Of a stretch of 64,000 nucleotides of DNA, positions 1-11,900 are shown piece after piece. This DNA is from Acheta domesticus (taxonomy: Eukaryota > Arthropoda > Insecta > Orthoptera > Gryllidae), in the NCBI GenBank assembly GCA_031308135.1, contig JAHLJT010000631.1, positions 159,936,921 to 160,000,920 on the forward strand, in the 5' to 3' direction. Positions within the stretch are counted from its first letter, which is position 1. Every line of letters starts with the position of its first letter. The notes below the pieces were generated by a model, which did no database searches, was not told the DNA's origin, and was given only the letters and a program-made list of their open reading frames with translations. Both the position numbers and the translations under genes were made by a program.

Positions 1-84
1 TCGACTATATGTGACTCGAAAGAGGCAAAGTTGAAAATCTATATTATTTTTTTTTAATTTAGCGGCCTTGAAAGCTTCAGCTCG

Positions 85-500
85 AACCACCCGCGCTCCG
101 ACGGTATCCTCCACGTCGCAGCATCACCCTCCGTAACTTGACAAGGACGCGCGGATATTGACTGCTCGTCCGTCCGTGCCGTCGGCGCGGGCGACCGCCT
201 CATAAAAGCGAGAAGGCTGGGCGCGGGCGCGGCGGCCGGGCCGTCGCCGCCGCCGCCTTATCGCGAGGAGCGCAGCGCCACCGCCGTCCACCACAAAGGA
301 GACGTCTCGGCGCCCCCTCCCACACACGCGCCACCCCCTCCCGTAAATTACCATAGGCCTCTCCCCTCCAGCAGCTCCGACGCGCCCCGCCCCGCCCCGC
401 CCCGCCCCGCCCCGCCCCGCCCCGCCCCGCCCCGCCCCGCCCCGCCCCGCCCCGCCCCGCCCCGCCCTGCGCCGCACTGGCACCACCGGAGCCCATCCGT
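85..500. other. CpG-rich GC island
   Basis: GC-rich block with dense CpG in otherwise AT-rich DNA. It ends in a pentamer array. Both strands have spurious open frames (arginine/glycine-rich on minus), as expected of high-GC sequence; none resembles a known protein. Could be a promoter-type island or a GC-rich exon or UTR; the sequence alone does not decide. Confidence 0.6.
384..467. repeat. (CCCCG)n pentanucleotide array, about 16 units
   Basis: Near-perfect tandem array of the pentamer CCCCG (GGGGC on the other strand), about 16-17 units, at the distal edge of the GC island. The G-rich minus strand has regularly spaced runs of four G and could form G-quadruplexes. Each unit also resembles a GC-box core. 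Confidence 0.95.
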
Positions 501-1609
501 TATGCATTCAATAAACTTCGACTTCCTATTCTCGGGAAAATCTCTCGAGCAATATGAGCGAACGACCCCGCCTACCGAGAATAGTGAGGTTTATAATTTA
601 ACGCAGTTAAGAGACACAATGCAAAACTGTGGAAATGTAGCAGCAAATGAGAGGAAACCTGGCGAATGCCTTATTTGTGGCAGTCGCAGGAAGATGGAAA
701 GGGAAGTTTAGATGTTTACGCTTTAACCGTAAGAAAATAAAAAAAAACGTGTGAAACATTCAATTTTGCAAGTTACACAATTGTATAGAAAATACTTTCT
801 CTATAAGTCGTGTCTTCAGAATGTCTTTGCAATTGTCTTGCCCTTGACTATTTTTTGTGAGAGAAAAAATATTAACATTTTTCCCCATACAAGCACCCTC
901 TACAAATCGACTCGCTGCACAAAAAAAAACAACAAAAAAACAAAAACAAAAAAAACAACGAAATGTATTCTTATAATCTAATACTTTGGATGCTGAGTTG
1001 ACGCTTCACTTCACATTGAAAAGATGGATCAGAGCCTCCAACCTTCGGCATCGTGGATTATCATAATACAACCTTCAATCTGCGCAACGCATAATTTCAA
1101 ACGCATTCAATTTCATAATACTCTGTACTTAAATATAGGCTCTTTTGTAAGTTCTCCTATCTCGTGACGTACAGAGTAGATTTGTTCGTGGAATACGTTA
1201 AGGAATTAGATCTGAACATTATATTTGAAACAGAGTATATAACAAACAAATTCACAATTTATTGATTTATTGCTTAAACAATAACTGGATATCTGAATGG
1301 AGATTTATATGTGCTAATCATTTAAAACTGCAGACAACAACAAAGCTCCAATGTAACATCTTAAATTGGAGTCTTCATGCACTGGTAAAAATACACTGGT
1401 AAAAAGGCATAGCATAAGAGGTACAGCAAAAGACATCACAAAATGTAGATTATAGATGAATATAGATGAATGTAGACATTCATCCAAAACACAAGGAAAT
1501 GTTCCACAAAAATTCCCAAATAACTCCCTTTAAAAGGTACTTATTTGGATTTGACCTTTTATCATGATAAATAATACGAAGAAATTGTGAGAAAGTAGCA
1601 TAATAAATT
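501..1609. other. AT-rich DNA, no supported feature
   Basis: No open frame resembles a known protein. Contains an A-rich tract near 920-960 and otherwise unremarkable AT-rich sequence. Confidence 0.6.
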
Positions 1610-1795
1610 GTGCCCGTGTCGCGACGTGTCCGGAGGCGCTGGGAAGTGGAATGGTGCTGGTGGGTTCGGTTGCCGGGTAGCGCAGGGAGGGGCGAGGGCG
1701 TCCCTCTCCCAAATGAAACTTCCGCGGCATGCGCATCGCTCCTAGTTGCGCCGGCCGAATTGTTTGCCAAGAGCTGCGCGCAGAAACAATTTTAA
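1610..1795. other. short GC-rich island
   Basis: About 185 bp of raised GC and CpG, including an NRF1-like half site (GCATGCGCA) near 1728. Open frames on both strands are short and unlike known proteins. Confidence 0.4.
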
Positions 1796-2714
1796 ACGCG
1801 TGCGTTGGTATTCCCTGAATTTCGTTTAGTTTAGAATCCTGCAAATACCAGCGGTCCAATCATTTCACTTGTGCTGAAGTGTATTCAGTATTTCAGTACT
1901 TTTTATTACATGATCGTGAGCACGTATTTGCTTGAGTGATGTAGAGGGTACTTGCAAATAAATGCTGTTCCCTCATGCAAAGAAGTACTTGTTATTTATT
2001 TTCTTGAAGTATTTAAATGTAATTTATTTTCTTGAAACAGAGCGGAATTTATCGCGAGTTTCCGTGTATTACTTAGAAGTTACATTTTCATCGATTTTTT
2101 TCGTATCGTTTGGATGAACTGACGAAGAAAAAATGGGGATTTTTCGTGCAAATTGTTAAAGCCCACATTTTCCCTTCTTTATGTCGCAGGATGTAACTCG
2201 CGGAGATTAACGTTTCCGGTATCAGGATGTTGTAAAAGGTCTTTTATTCCCGTGTTACAAGAGGAATACGTGTTCGAACCTTCAGTTTAATTACAGTCAT
2301 ATATTTCCTGGTGTCATAGGAAAAAGTTTGAGAATAGGAGTAACTTTCAGAACGTTTTTATCACAATCCTAAATCAGGAGAGACGGATTAATATAATAGT
2401 CACATTTTCAGGAAAGTTCGGAACAAAAAGAAAGTCGTTCTTTTTTCTAAAATTCTTCCTTTTAAGTGCAAGTTTCAGAGGCTTTTTCAGCTATTAACCG
2501 TTTTATACAGAATTCCTCTTCCATGTATTAAGCTTCAGAGGTCGTAAAAAGCGACCTGCAGAGTTGAAAGAGAGGGGAAAGGAGAGTATTAGCTAATTGT
2601 GAGCTTAAAGGAGAACATTAATAGTTTTTATTAAGAGCAGGAGCATCAGCAGAAGTGTAAGGCTTTTGTGAACGAACGCTTTAGAGCAGATACTTAATAA
2701 CAACTTGAGTGAGG
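1796..2714. other. AT-rich DNA, no supported feature
   Basis: Scanned on both strands; no gene, RNA or recognisable repeat seen. Confidence 0.55.
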
Positions 2715-2905
2715 TGCAGGAGTCGAGGGCGGTGGAGGGGGCGGCATGAGCTCGTGCCAAAGGCCTCGGGGTGAAGGCAGAACGGTGAAGGGTGGAGCGG
2801 GGGGCGGGGAGCAGCGACGTGGAGTAAGCCGGTCGACCGTGGGCGGCGGAGACCGGGGAGAAGCAGCTGTGTGGGCTGAGATAGGGAGCCGAGCGGTTGA
2901 CCTTT
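2715..2905. other. short GC-rich island
   Basis: Purine-skewed GC-rich block on the plus strand, with several GGGG runs and CpGs, flanked by AT-rich DNA. No convincing coding content. Confidence 0.4.
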
Positions 2906-4189
2906 CGGATGCTACAGAGCTTGATCAGATCTTGCAGTACGAACACAAAACCATTCGGAACGTTCTTCCTTAGGTTTCGCTGTTACACGTTCAATTACAT
3001 TTTCTTGTAAAATCTTCAACAAGTGATTCTTTAATATTTTCCTCAATAATATATCCTATATAGCATTTTACAAAGTTCATGTTCCGTTTGGAGGTATCGT
3101 TTATCGTTTGAGGATCTCTTGCCACGGTGTTGTTGGGGCAAATACGTAATAATTAAAGACCGGATTTTGATGCCGCAAAACTCTCTAAAACGTGCGGTAA
3201 AAACGTCAAAACGTGCAAAAACATGCAATAAAAAGATCAAGACATTACAAAATTGTGTATATAGCCTAAAAACTCCTGTCAATCCACTTATCAACTTATT
3301 TTTATATTTTGGAAAGATATTCAAGGTGAATTATAATTATCGTGTTATTGTAATTAAGTTTGTACATATTGTTTAAACAAACCATGTTTGACATTTTAAA
3401 TAATATTTACACACAAAATTGTATTAACATAAAACACAAAAAGTAAATACAGAAATTGAAAAATATAAATATGCAGTCATAAAAAAATCAATTTCAGAAG
3501 AAATGTTCTTAATTGTTTTAATTATGCTTTACATTTATATATATTTCCAAATTCTGAGAAATTATTATATCTTCTATCGACTAATATATATTTCAGGCAG
3601 GAAAAACTTGGTTCTACATTTACACTTCCCTGTATACCGAGACTCACTCAGACGTGACCGCTGCTAAAAGCGCTCAAAAACTGCCTTCATCCTTTTGTAC
3701 CTAGCAGGACAACGTCAGTTTCGAGAATGTTAAACGCAGTGCAGCTTGTCGCTATGCTTCAGTCCCGGACGTAAGGTCAAATGTGACTCGCGCCTGCCGT
3801 CCCGTGTTCGTAAGTTAAGAGAAGACTAACAAAATGGATATACGATCCGATTGGGAGGATAGACCCCGAATAAAGCGTTTGCTGAGCGGCCGCAACAAAG
3901 GGCCATGGATATGCAATAACTCACAAAGTTTAATTAGACAATAGGCATAATTAAATGTACAAACGCTCAGTTCATAGAGCAACGAAATGCAGAATTGATA
4001 CATATTACACGGCACTCGGGTTTCACAGACTACCCGAATGCACTGATAAGTTATGACATAAAAACTTTTTTTCTTAAATGAAACCTTTAAAAAAGATAAA
4101 TTAAAACAAGGTATAATATAACTATAGGGGGACAAGTTTGAAATCTCCCTTTTGGGAGGTGTTTACTTTCGCGGGCTTCTCCCACCGCT
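2906..4189. other. AT-rich DNA, no supported gene
   Basis: No recognisable coding sequence. A run of short acgtgcaa-type words lies at about 3185-3230; similar words recur on the opposite strand near 7500-7580, suggesting an old repeat too diverged to define. Confidence 0.5.
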
Positions 4190-4293
4190 GCTACAGTGCC
4201 AGAATATCTGACCTACTGCGCGCGCGCGATTCGTCGCCCTCCCCCAGCAAGGAGGAGCCATAAGTCATCAATGTCACTGCAGCCTTCGCTGTG

Positions 4294-4301
4294 TGACGTC
4301 A
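4294..4301. promoter_or_regulatory. CRE palindrome TGACGTCA
   Basis: Perfect 8-bp cAMP-response-element palindrome beside a CG-rich stretch (4215-4230). A second perfect copy lies at 7592-7599. A word this short can occur by chance, and no adjacent gene is visible. Confidence 0.25.
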
Positions 4302-4324
4302 TTGTCGTTCTCACACTCAGAGGA

Positions 4325-4590
4325 ACTGCCCCGCAAAGAAACGATAATTTTGTCCACCTTTGTTTTCGTCGACATGTCTGTTTTCATATATTCTTCTTCG
4401 ATTTTCTTAACGTGTTCACAACACTTCTTCCATTGATTTGGGCAATATTTAAAAAATAATATTCGGCATACATTTTCTTCAACTCATAGACGGGTACCAA
4501 TGCTTTCTTTCGTAACATGATTCCTAATGGAACTCCAAACTAAATCGATGGAATTGAGATCGGGATGGTAAAGTGGGTGGCTTGATGTTC
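4325..4590 (-). pseudogene. Tc1/mariner-type transposase C-terminal fragment
   Basis: Reading the minus strand, one frame gives a segment containing YHPDLNSIDLVW and ending at a stop. A second frame continues with QWKKCCEHVKKIEEEY followed by a lysine-rich tail. Together these match the end of Tc1/mariner-superfamily DDE transposases: the HP-LNPIE-W block carrying the third catalytic acid, then the W-CC-HV-E-Y block. The third catalytic residue reads Asp in NSID where relatives have Glu. The frame changes between the two blocks, and the N-terminal DNA-binding and first two Asp regions are not visible, so this is a dead fragment. No inverted repeats were found. Confidence 0.75.
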
Positions 4591-4995
4591 AGGTTATATT
4601 ACCTGCAAACGGTTGTCCTAGTGTTAGGAACAAATACACACAATATTACGCCTGTGAACTTCGCTGGAAATTAGGCCTACGCTAAGAGACGCCACGCTGC
4701 ACAGCACTCGAAGACGAAAGGGACAGGACTGAGGACCGGGGGCGATGCTTCCAATACATGTTTCTTTTACTGAATCTTAATATATTAAGAGTCAGCGTTT
4801 GTGCACAGACAGCTGAAACGGTTTTGATTTGGATGGCTGACACTTTTACTGCTGCGCATTGGGCCACGAACAAAGCAGCCTGTCTGTGAATTAAGAACCC
4901 CCTCCCCTCGACCGGCCACGACACCTGGCGCGCAGAGCGAGTGAGACAGCGATATTTTCAGGGGAAGTGAGCGGTTGATGGTGGGAGTCACCCCT
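4591..4995. other. intergenic, no supported gene
   Basis: Mixed-composition sequence with short overlapping frames on the minus strand that match nothing I recognise. Confidence 0.45.
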
Positions 4996-4998
4996 CCT

Positions 4999-5010
4999 CG
5001 CGCATGCGCA
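4999..5010. promoter_or_regulatory. NRF1/Ewg-type palindrome
   Basis: CGCGCATGCGCA is one base from the NRF1 consensus (core GCGCATGCGC; Erect wing in flies). It sits in a locally GC-rich stretch just before a repeat copy. Binding is not testable here. Confidence 0.3.
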
Positions 5011-5049
5011 TTCCGAGGGAGTTTTGTAAAATGTCCTGCAATAGTGGTG

Positions 5050-6535
5050 CTACACAATGGCAAAGACTTTCCCGCATTAGTTTTCTATTTCCTTGGGTCT
5101 CGGCTAGTTATTCGGAATTGCCACATACTTATGCCAGCTGCCATCTATCGCCGCCCAAATTACATTATTTTGTCATTTTCTTAATTTTTCGTTTTCTTAG
5201 TGGTAGAACGAAAATATTAATTTTAGAATATTAAAGAACAGTGAAACCTCGTCCTAAATGGCATTTTTCTTTGAAAAATTTGCAGCAGTTAAAAAAAATA
5301 CGTTTAAGCGCTACTAAAAATGAGAAATTTGAAGCTCTTTTTCACAGAAAACTTTTGAGTTTTCGAAAAACTTCATTTGAAGTCATTTGAAGCACATACA
5401 CTCACAATAGTGTTTACAAATTGCTGGAAATGTGCATATTAAAAGTGTGAGAGATCTTTAAAAAAAGTACATTTATGTATTTTTTGCAAACACAAAAAAT
5501 ACCTCAAATTGAACTTTACGTCATATACAAAAGTGCAATTAGCACTATCCCTTCGAAAAGTTTGAAGAAAAACCTTTGAGCCACTTATGAAAAATGGTGT
5601 TTGAGCGTTTCTGAAAATGCGGAATTTTGAGCTAGTTTTCACAGAAAACAGTTGAGTTCTCGAGAAACTTTACTTGACATTATTTAAAGCACTTGTACTC
5701 ATTAATATAATAATGTAAACAAATCGCAGTTAATGTAAATATTAACGACGTGAGAGTCAAATCAAAGCTCGAAACATTTTTGCAATTTTTGAAAAACAAA
5801 AGAATAAAGCAATATGGCGTTAATGTCATCTCATAGAGCACATTTAGCACTATCCCTACAAATAGTTTCAAGAAAACATTTGGAGCCGTTTTTGAGAAAA
5901 GATGATTTTTGTAATATTTTAAAATTTCAAATATAGCGTGCAATATTGCGCAAAAACTAATAAAATGGTCAAAAAAATGTACATGACCTTAATGAAACAA
6001 CTCACTTTGAACAGCAAATTTTATTTGAAGGAAAAATCTCTATCTTCAATATTGTAGTTCTAGGAAGACGCCGAAAAATTTGAAACTTTGGCAATTTTCG
6101 AAAATTCAGAGTTTACCGTGAAAGTGGTACTTATGCCACCTTAATAAGTGTATTTTACTCTACTCTTACAAGAAATTTAAAGAAAAAATTTGGAGCCGTT
6201 TTTGAGAAAATTTTGAAAATGTCCGGGGGGCTTCATGTAAAGTACCCTCAAATTGTGAAGAAAGTTATTCAAAATTGAGGCGTCTTGAGTGGTCGCAGAT
6301 CGACCGGGGAATATCCATTTTGGAAGAAATCGCACGTATGGTTTACGCGTTAGTGTTGTTCAGAGACGGACAGACGAACGGACGGACGTTTTGAAAAGAC
6401 CCACTTTTTCGGTATCAGGGGACCCCAAAACGTGTATTTCCGTTGAAATCTCGAAATCTATTATTTGCAGCATTACATAACTTTCCCTATACGTATATTA
6501 CTTCATATATAAGTACGTATACGGGAAAGTAATAA
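5050..6535 (+). repeat. PIR repeat family, reference unit
   Basis: First and most complete single unit of an unnamed interspersed family. It starts with the terminal motif tagtggtgctaca and contains about four diverged monomers marked by (g)gagcc.(c)tttttgag at 5578, 5883 and 6193 (spacing 305 and 310 bp). It then has a tetranucleotide-like (gacg/gaca) block at about 6363-6390 and a tail ending in cattacataactttccc. The unit closes with a hairpin (6480-6530). No ORF is conserved on the plus strand. The same modules recur in both orientations across the window, so this is a mobile or amplified sequence, but I do not recognise the family. Confidence 0.8.
6480..6530. repeat. PIR junction hairpin
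   Basis: Imperfect inverted repeat: actttccctatacgta pairs with tacgtatacgggaaagt around an 18-nt AT-rich loop. Equivalent hairpins close other PIR units (7380-7433, 39931-39969, 44249-44299). Confidence 0.8.
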
Positions 6536-7440
6536 TATACTTTTTACCAGTAGATACATAAGAGCATATGCATTTGTTTTTCAAACATTTTGTCATCGAT
6601 ATAATAATGTTAACAAATCGGCGCTAATAAAAATATTAACGACGTAGGAGAGGAGTCAAAACAGTACATTTTTGTAATTTTGAAAAAAAACAAGCGAATA
6701 GAGCAATATGGCCATAATGTCATTTCATGGAGTACATTTAGTACTATCCATACCAAATGTTTAAAGAAAAATTTGGAGCCGTTTTTGAGAAAATCTTGTT
6801 TTTGTAACTTTTTTAAAACTGCAAATATTGCACGCAATATTGCGCGAAAACTCCTAAAAATATCAAAAAAATGTAGGTAACCTTAATGATAGAACTCACT
6901 TTAGAGGACAAATTTTATTTGGAGAAAACATCTCAATCTTCAATTTTGTACTTGTAGAAAGACGCCAAAACAAAATTGAGACTTTACCTATTTTCGAAAA
7001 TTCAGAGTTAATCGTGGAAATGAGAGCTGTGGCATCTTAATAAGTGTATTTTATTTTATACTTACAAGAAATTTAAAGAAACAATTTGGTGCCGTTTTTG
7101 AGAAAATTTTGAAAATATTCGGGGGCTCCACGTGAAGTACCCCCAAATTTCAAAAAAAGGTTTTCAAAATCGTGTCTCCTCGAGGGGACGCAGATCGAGA
7201 GGGGAATATCCATTTTGGAAGAAATCACACGTATGGATTAGGCGCGTTCACAGACAGACTCAAATGACGGAGGGACAGACGGACGTTTTGAAAAAAAAAA
7301 CACTTTTTCGGTATCAGGGGGACCCCAAAACGTGTATTTCTGTTAAAATCTCGAAATCGATTTTTCGCAGCATTACATAACTTTCCTTATACTACGTATA
7401 TTTCTCCGTATGTACGTACGTATACTGGAAAGTAAAAATT
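6536..7440 (+). repeat. PIR copy, partial tandem unit
   Basis: Directly follows the first unit in the same orientation but begins inside it, at the block that starts near 5700 there. Monomer anchors at 6776 and 7089 are 313 bp apart. The gacg-type block, the ggtatcagggggacccc tail and the closing hairpin are all present. Confidence 0.8.
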
Positions 7441-8265
7441 ATATTTTATGCAATCAAACTTTGAATCTTGCAAATTTGCTCAGTAAAATCCCAAATAGTG
7501 CAATTTTCAGGCAGCATTACCTAAAACATGCAATATCGTGCAGTAACCTCGCAAACGTGCAATTTCGTGCAAAATAAAACACGTATTAGAATGACGTCAT
7601 TCATTCATGATTCAAATTTCTGTCAATGATTCATTCAAATTCAAGTTAGCAAAGAAAAGATGCAGTAACACAGGAATCCGGTCTTTAGTAATAATACACT
7701 CGTACATCAGGGAACTGAAGTTATTCGAAATAACATTAAAATAAATTGAGCTTTTGGGTTAAATTAGAAAGCACTAACGAGACTAAAACGCTATTTGGAT
7801 TTATGCAGTTATCTGATGAACGGTACATTCTATAACATAAAATTTTATAACATTCAGTTCAATTTGCATGAATATAAAAACAAAGAATTAATTAATGGTT
7901 CAGAGTATCGAGAATTTGTGCAATTTGAGTGCAATTTGATTTTATTACAGAATGTATTACTCCCTATATACGTATGTATACGGGAAAGTAAAAAAGTACA
8001 CATTTCAATCGATCAGTTACATTAATTTTAACAGTAACGTAATGGATCCAAACACACAAGTCATTCAAATCAATGCAAGGGGAAAATTATTGGAGCAAAT
8101 AATTGGAATAAACACAAGAAAATGTGGACATGAATCAAGAAAACATAATATACACTCAAGGTAATTAACGGATTTAATAACTTGAATTTGCGTTGTACAC
8201 CGCCAGAAAGCGTTTCTTGCATTTTTATTAAGCTATTATTGCCGGAACCTGGTAGCGAAAAAAAG
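7441..8265. other. AT-rich DNA with an isolated PIR hairpin arm
   Basis: No gene seen. A stray PIR-type terminal hairpin (tatacgtatgtatacgggaaagt) lies near 7965-7990, and a second perfect TGACGTCA at 7592-7599. Confidence 0.5.
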
Positions 8266-8560
8266 AGAAATCTTGTTCATGTTTATAGTAAATTTCTTTC
8301 TCTACTTCGTTCTTCATATTCGTGGGTTCTTGATAGCTAAAAATCGATTGACGGCAAAACGTCTGTCCGCCGTCTGTCAATGCTAGCGCCTAAACCATTG
8401 AGCAGATTTTGCCCAAAATTGATACTTTTCAATCAATTTAAAGGGTCTCGAGACTGGGATTGAAGCGGATATTTTGATTTAGGAGTCAGGAGTACTTTAC
8501 ATAAAGCTTCAACAACATATACATAATTTGCTCAAAAATGTATCCAAATGTTTGTACTTA
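8266..8560 (-). repeat. PIR copy, inverted orientation, partial
   Basis: Reads as the reverse complement of the PIR tail: hairpin arm, ggttcttgatagc, the gtctgtcc block (about 8360-8380), then the aacgctagcg-like and aaaattgata blocks. Truncated before the monomers. Confidence 0.7.
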
Positions 8561-8757
8561 ACTTTGTTGTATTTGTTTACATTTGCAATACGTTTTATCA
8601 TTTGATTTCTTATTTCTTCTAAAATATGACTGCGTTTTGTTTTTCAACAATAAATCAATGAAATCCTTTATGAATGTAGACATATTGTACTTTTACAACA
8701 AGGAAAAGAAGGAAAACTACCGGACGTTTTTGCTTACGTAATCAAGAAGACCTGTCG

Positions 8758-8767
8758 TGAAACAAAT
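8758..8767. repeat. target-site duplication, LINE copy 1 (3' side)
   Basis: tgaaacaaat, identical to 14246-14255. It abuts the poly(A) (poly-T on plus) tail of the LINE. Confidence 0.85.
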
Positions 8768-8791
8768 TTTTTTTTTTAATTTATTATTAAA

Positions 8792-8821
8792 GTCGCATCG
8801 ACTACTGAGGTCATTAGCGAC
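8792..8821 (-). promoter_or_regulatory. 3'-UTR terminal stem-loop of LINE copy 1
   Basis: On the minus strand, GTCGC at one end pairs with GCGAC at the other, and GAC/GTC can extend the stem. The same block lies at 55529-55557 in copy 2, immediately before its tail, although the two 3' UTRs are otherwise unlike. It is a candidate RT-recognition element for target-primed reverse transcription. Confidence 0.6.
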
Positions 8822-8979
8822 TACTTTAAGTACAACTTTACAATATTAACACGGCAACTTTACAATAGAGATGAAAATTTACAAATTACAATATATGTGA
8901 ATATGTAGAAACAGACATTACAGGTATTTTGATGTTACAGAATTAGTTTCTAGTATCCATACCAATACACTTATTACAA

Positions 8980-11900
8980 TTAGATTTCTTTAAGAATGTT
9001 GCTGTCTTTACAGAATTTTAATATTTTATTTTGGTAGTCGATGGATGATAGCATCAGTTCAGGGTTTTGCTCATCTTCTAGGTATGTGTGTCTGCTGTAC
9101 TGAAACATAGGACATTGAGTTAAAATGTGTTCAAAGTTAAGAATGGTATCACAGTGCTGGCAGGTAGGTGGGGGATTTCCAGTTAACAAGTGTTGATGAC
9201 TGAACTTGCAATGACCGGTTCTTATTCTTGTTATTGTCACCTGATCTTTTCTTGAAAATTTTTTGGAGGTTTTCAGGGAGTAAAAATTGTTAACGTGTTT
9301 GTGTAAAGGACTGGATTTCATGTTTTTCCAGAGGTTGCTCCACTTTTCATCCATTGCTTTCTTGATGTGGGTCCATAAGTCCTTGCAAGTGTGTGATATT
9401 GTTAAAATACTTCCTGTTTCAGGGCTTACATTTTCTTCTTCAAGACTCATTGTATTATGTTCAGGGGTTGTTTTGTAATCTGGTATCCAGGCAATTATGA
9501 GACTTCTTTTAGATTGTATAATGTCATGATATATTTCATGAATATTGTTTATCATTGGTAGGCCAGGGTAGTTATTGAGAATGTTGTTTATTGCTTCAAG
9601 AGAAGTAGAGAATATGACAAACTTGTTATTTCTGAGTTTCTGTGACAATTTGAAGGCTGTCATTATAGAGCATATTTCAGCTGTAGTAGTACTAGAGTAG
9701 GAATGCAGTCTGTTTATAATTTTAACATCTTTGGTAATTGTAGTTGCATATTTTCCATCTCTCTTATTGGTAACTTTAGTATAGATTTTATAGGAGTCTA
9801 GGTATTTATTTTCTATTTCATTAAGTTTAATTTTCCTATCGTTTTTAGCCATTTTGTTTATTTGAATAGTGTCTAGTGATATATCTGTTACTATTTCAGG
9901 AATTGTCCACAGTGGTATACTATTGTTTCTTTTTTCCATTAGTATATGTTCCGAAAGGTTTAACTGTCTCAGAAGGGTTTTGACTTTGGTATATACTGGT
10001 GAAAAGCACTTTTGTTCTTTGTAGTAATTTTGAAGTTTTGGGTATATATCATGGTAGATTATAGGGTTATTTGATTCTGCTGATTTGATGGCATATTTGA
10101 GAGTTAGCATTTGTCTACGGTGAGCTAGGGTTGGTTCTTTGGCTTCTATTAGGATGCTACCAATGGGGCTGGTTTGAAAGCAACCAGTGCTTATTCGTAG
10201 AGCTTTGTTGTGTATAACATCAAGTTTTTGTAGGTCTTTTTTGCTAGCTGAATCATATAATATGGATCCATAGTCGATTTTGGATCGAATTATTGCTTTG
10301 TAGGTCATCAGCTGGAGATGTTTATCTGCTCCCCAGTTATTATGGGATATGCACTTGAGTATGTTGAGTCTTTTTTTACATTCCTCAGATAAGATTTGTG
10401 TATGCCTTTTCCAGTTCATTTTTGAGTCAAAATGCACGCCTAATATTTTAATGTTTTGATAAAATTTTAGGTTATGTAGGCCCATTTTTAATGTAGGCTG
10501 ACTCTCCATATTTTGTCTGGAGAACACTATACATTGGGTTTTGGAAGCTGAAAATTTAAAGCCTGATTTGAGAGACCATTCAAGTAGATTGTTTAGGGCA
10601 GATTGTATAATTTCTTGACTGGTTGTAATAGATGATCCTCTGCAGAGAATGGTAATGTCATCAGCATATTTCCTTGTGATTACCGGATGATTGATTTCAG
10701 AGCCTGCATCATTGATGGCCAACAGGAATAGAGTAACACTAAGTACAGCACCTTGTGGTAGTCCATTCTCCAAGTGTTGTACTGATGATAGGCTACCATT
10801 AACTCTCACATTAAAGGTTCTTTCTTTGGTAAAATTCTTGATGAATTGAAATATGTTGCCTTTAAGTCCATATTCCTGTAATTTTGTCATGATTATATGG
10901 GTCCACACCATGTCATAAGCTTTTTCGATGTCTAGACTCACTGCTAAAACATATTGTTTGTTAGCAAGGGCTTCTTGGATGTAATTATCAATACTTACTA
11001 GGTGAGAGGTAGTTGAGTGTCCAGCTCTGAAACCAAATTGATTGTTGGATATGATGTTTTTAAAGTCTAGAAACCATCTGAGTCTTTTGTTAATTATTTT
11101 TTCCAGGATTTTGCACATATTGCATGTTAAGGAAATGGGTCTGTAATTTTCCGTTTTAGTGGGGTCTTTCCCAGGCTTTGGTATAGGTATAACAATAGCT
11201 GATCTCCATAATTCAGGAAATACATTTTTATTCCATATTATGTTATATATTCTTAGTAGAATTTCTTTTCCTTCCAGGGGTAGATTTTTTAAAAGAATAT
11301 ATGGAATATTGTCTGGTCCAGGTGAAGAGTTCCTAGTCCTGTTGATAGCAGAATTAAGTTCTTGAATTCCAATAGGGTCATTAATATGGTAATAAGTAGC
11401 CAAGTCTTGATTATTTGTAGGTTCTGTAAGGTTCTCTTGCTATTTTTTGTGCTGTAAGAAGGCTTCTGTATAGTTTTTTGAACTAGAGTTTTTGGCAAAG
11501 CTACATGCAATTGAATTTGCTATTTCATTATGGTCTGTAATGATTTGGTTATTTGACAGTAAAAAATGTATTTGTTTACCTTTCTTTGTTCCTTCGATAG
11601 CTTTTATTTTTGCCCATGACTCATTTATATTATTGTGTATTGATAGACTTGAGACATAATTGCGCCAGGTGTTTGCTTTACTTTCTTTTATGGTTCTTCT
11701 TGTAATAGCTCTCATCTTTTTGTATTGTATTTTATTTTCTTCTGTATTATGTTTTTTATATTTGTTGAAGGCATGTTTGGAATTTTTAAGTGCCAATTTA
11801 CATTTCTCATTCCACCAATGCACTAGTTTGGGTTTCTTTGCTAAATTGATTGTTTCAGTTGATCCGTTTGCAGCTTTAGTTATGACATCGTTAAATGAAT

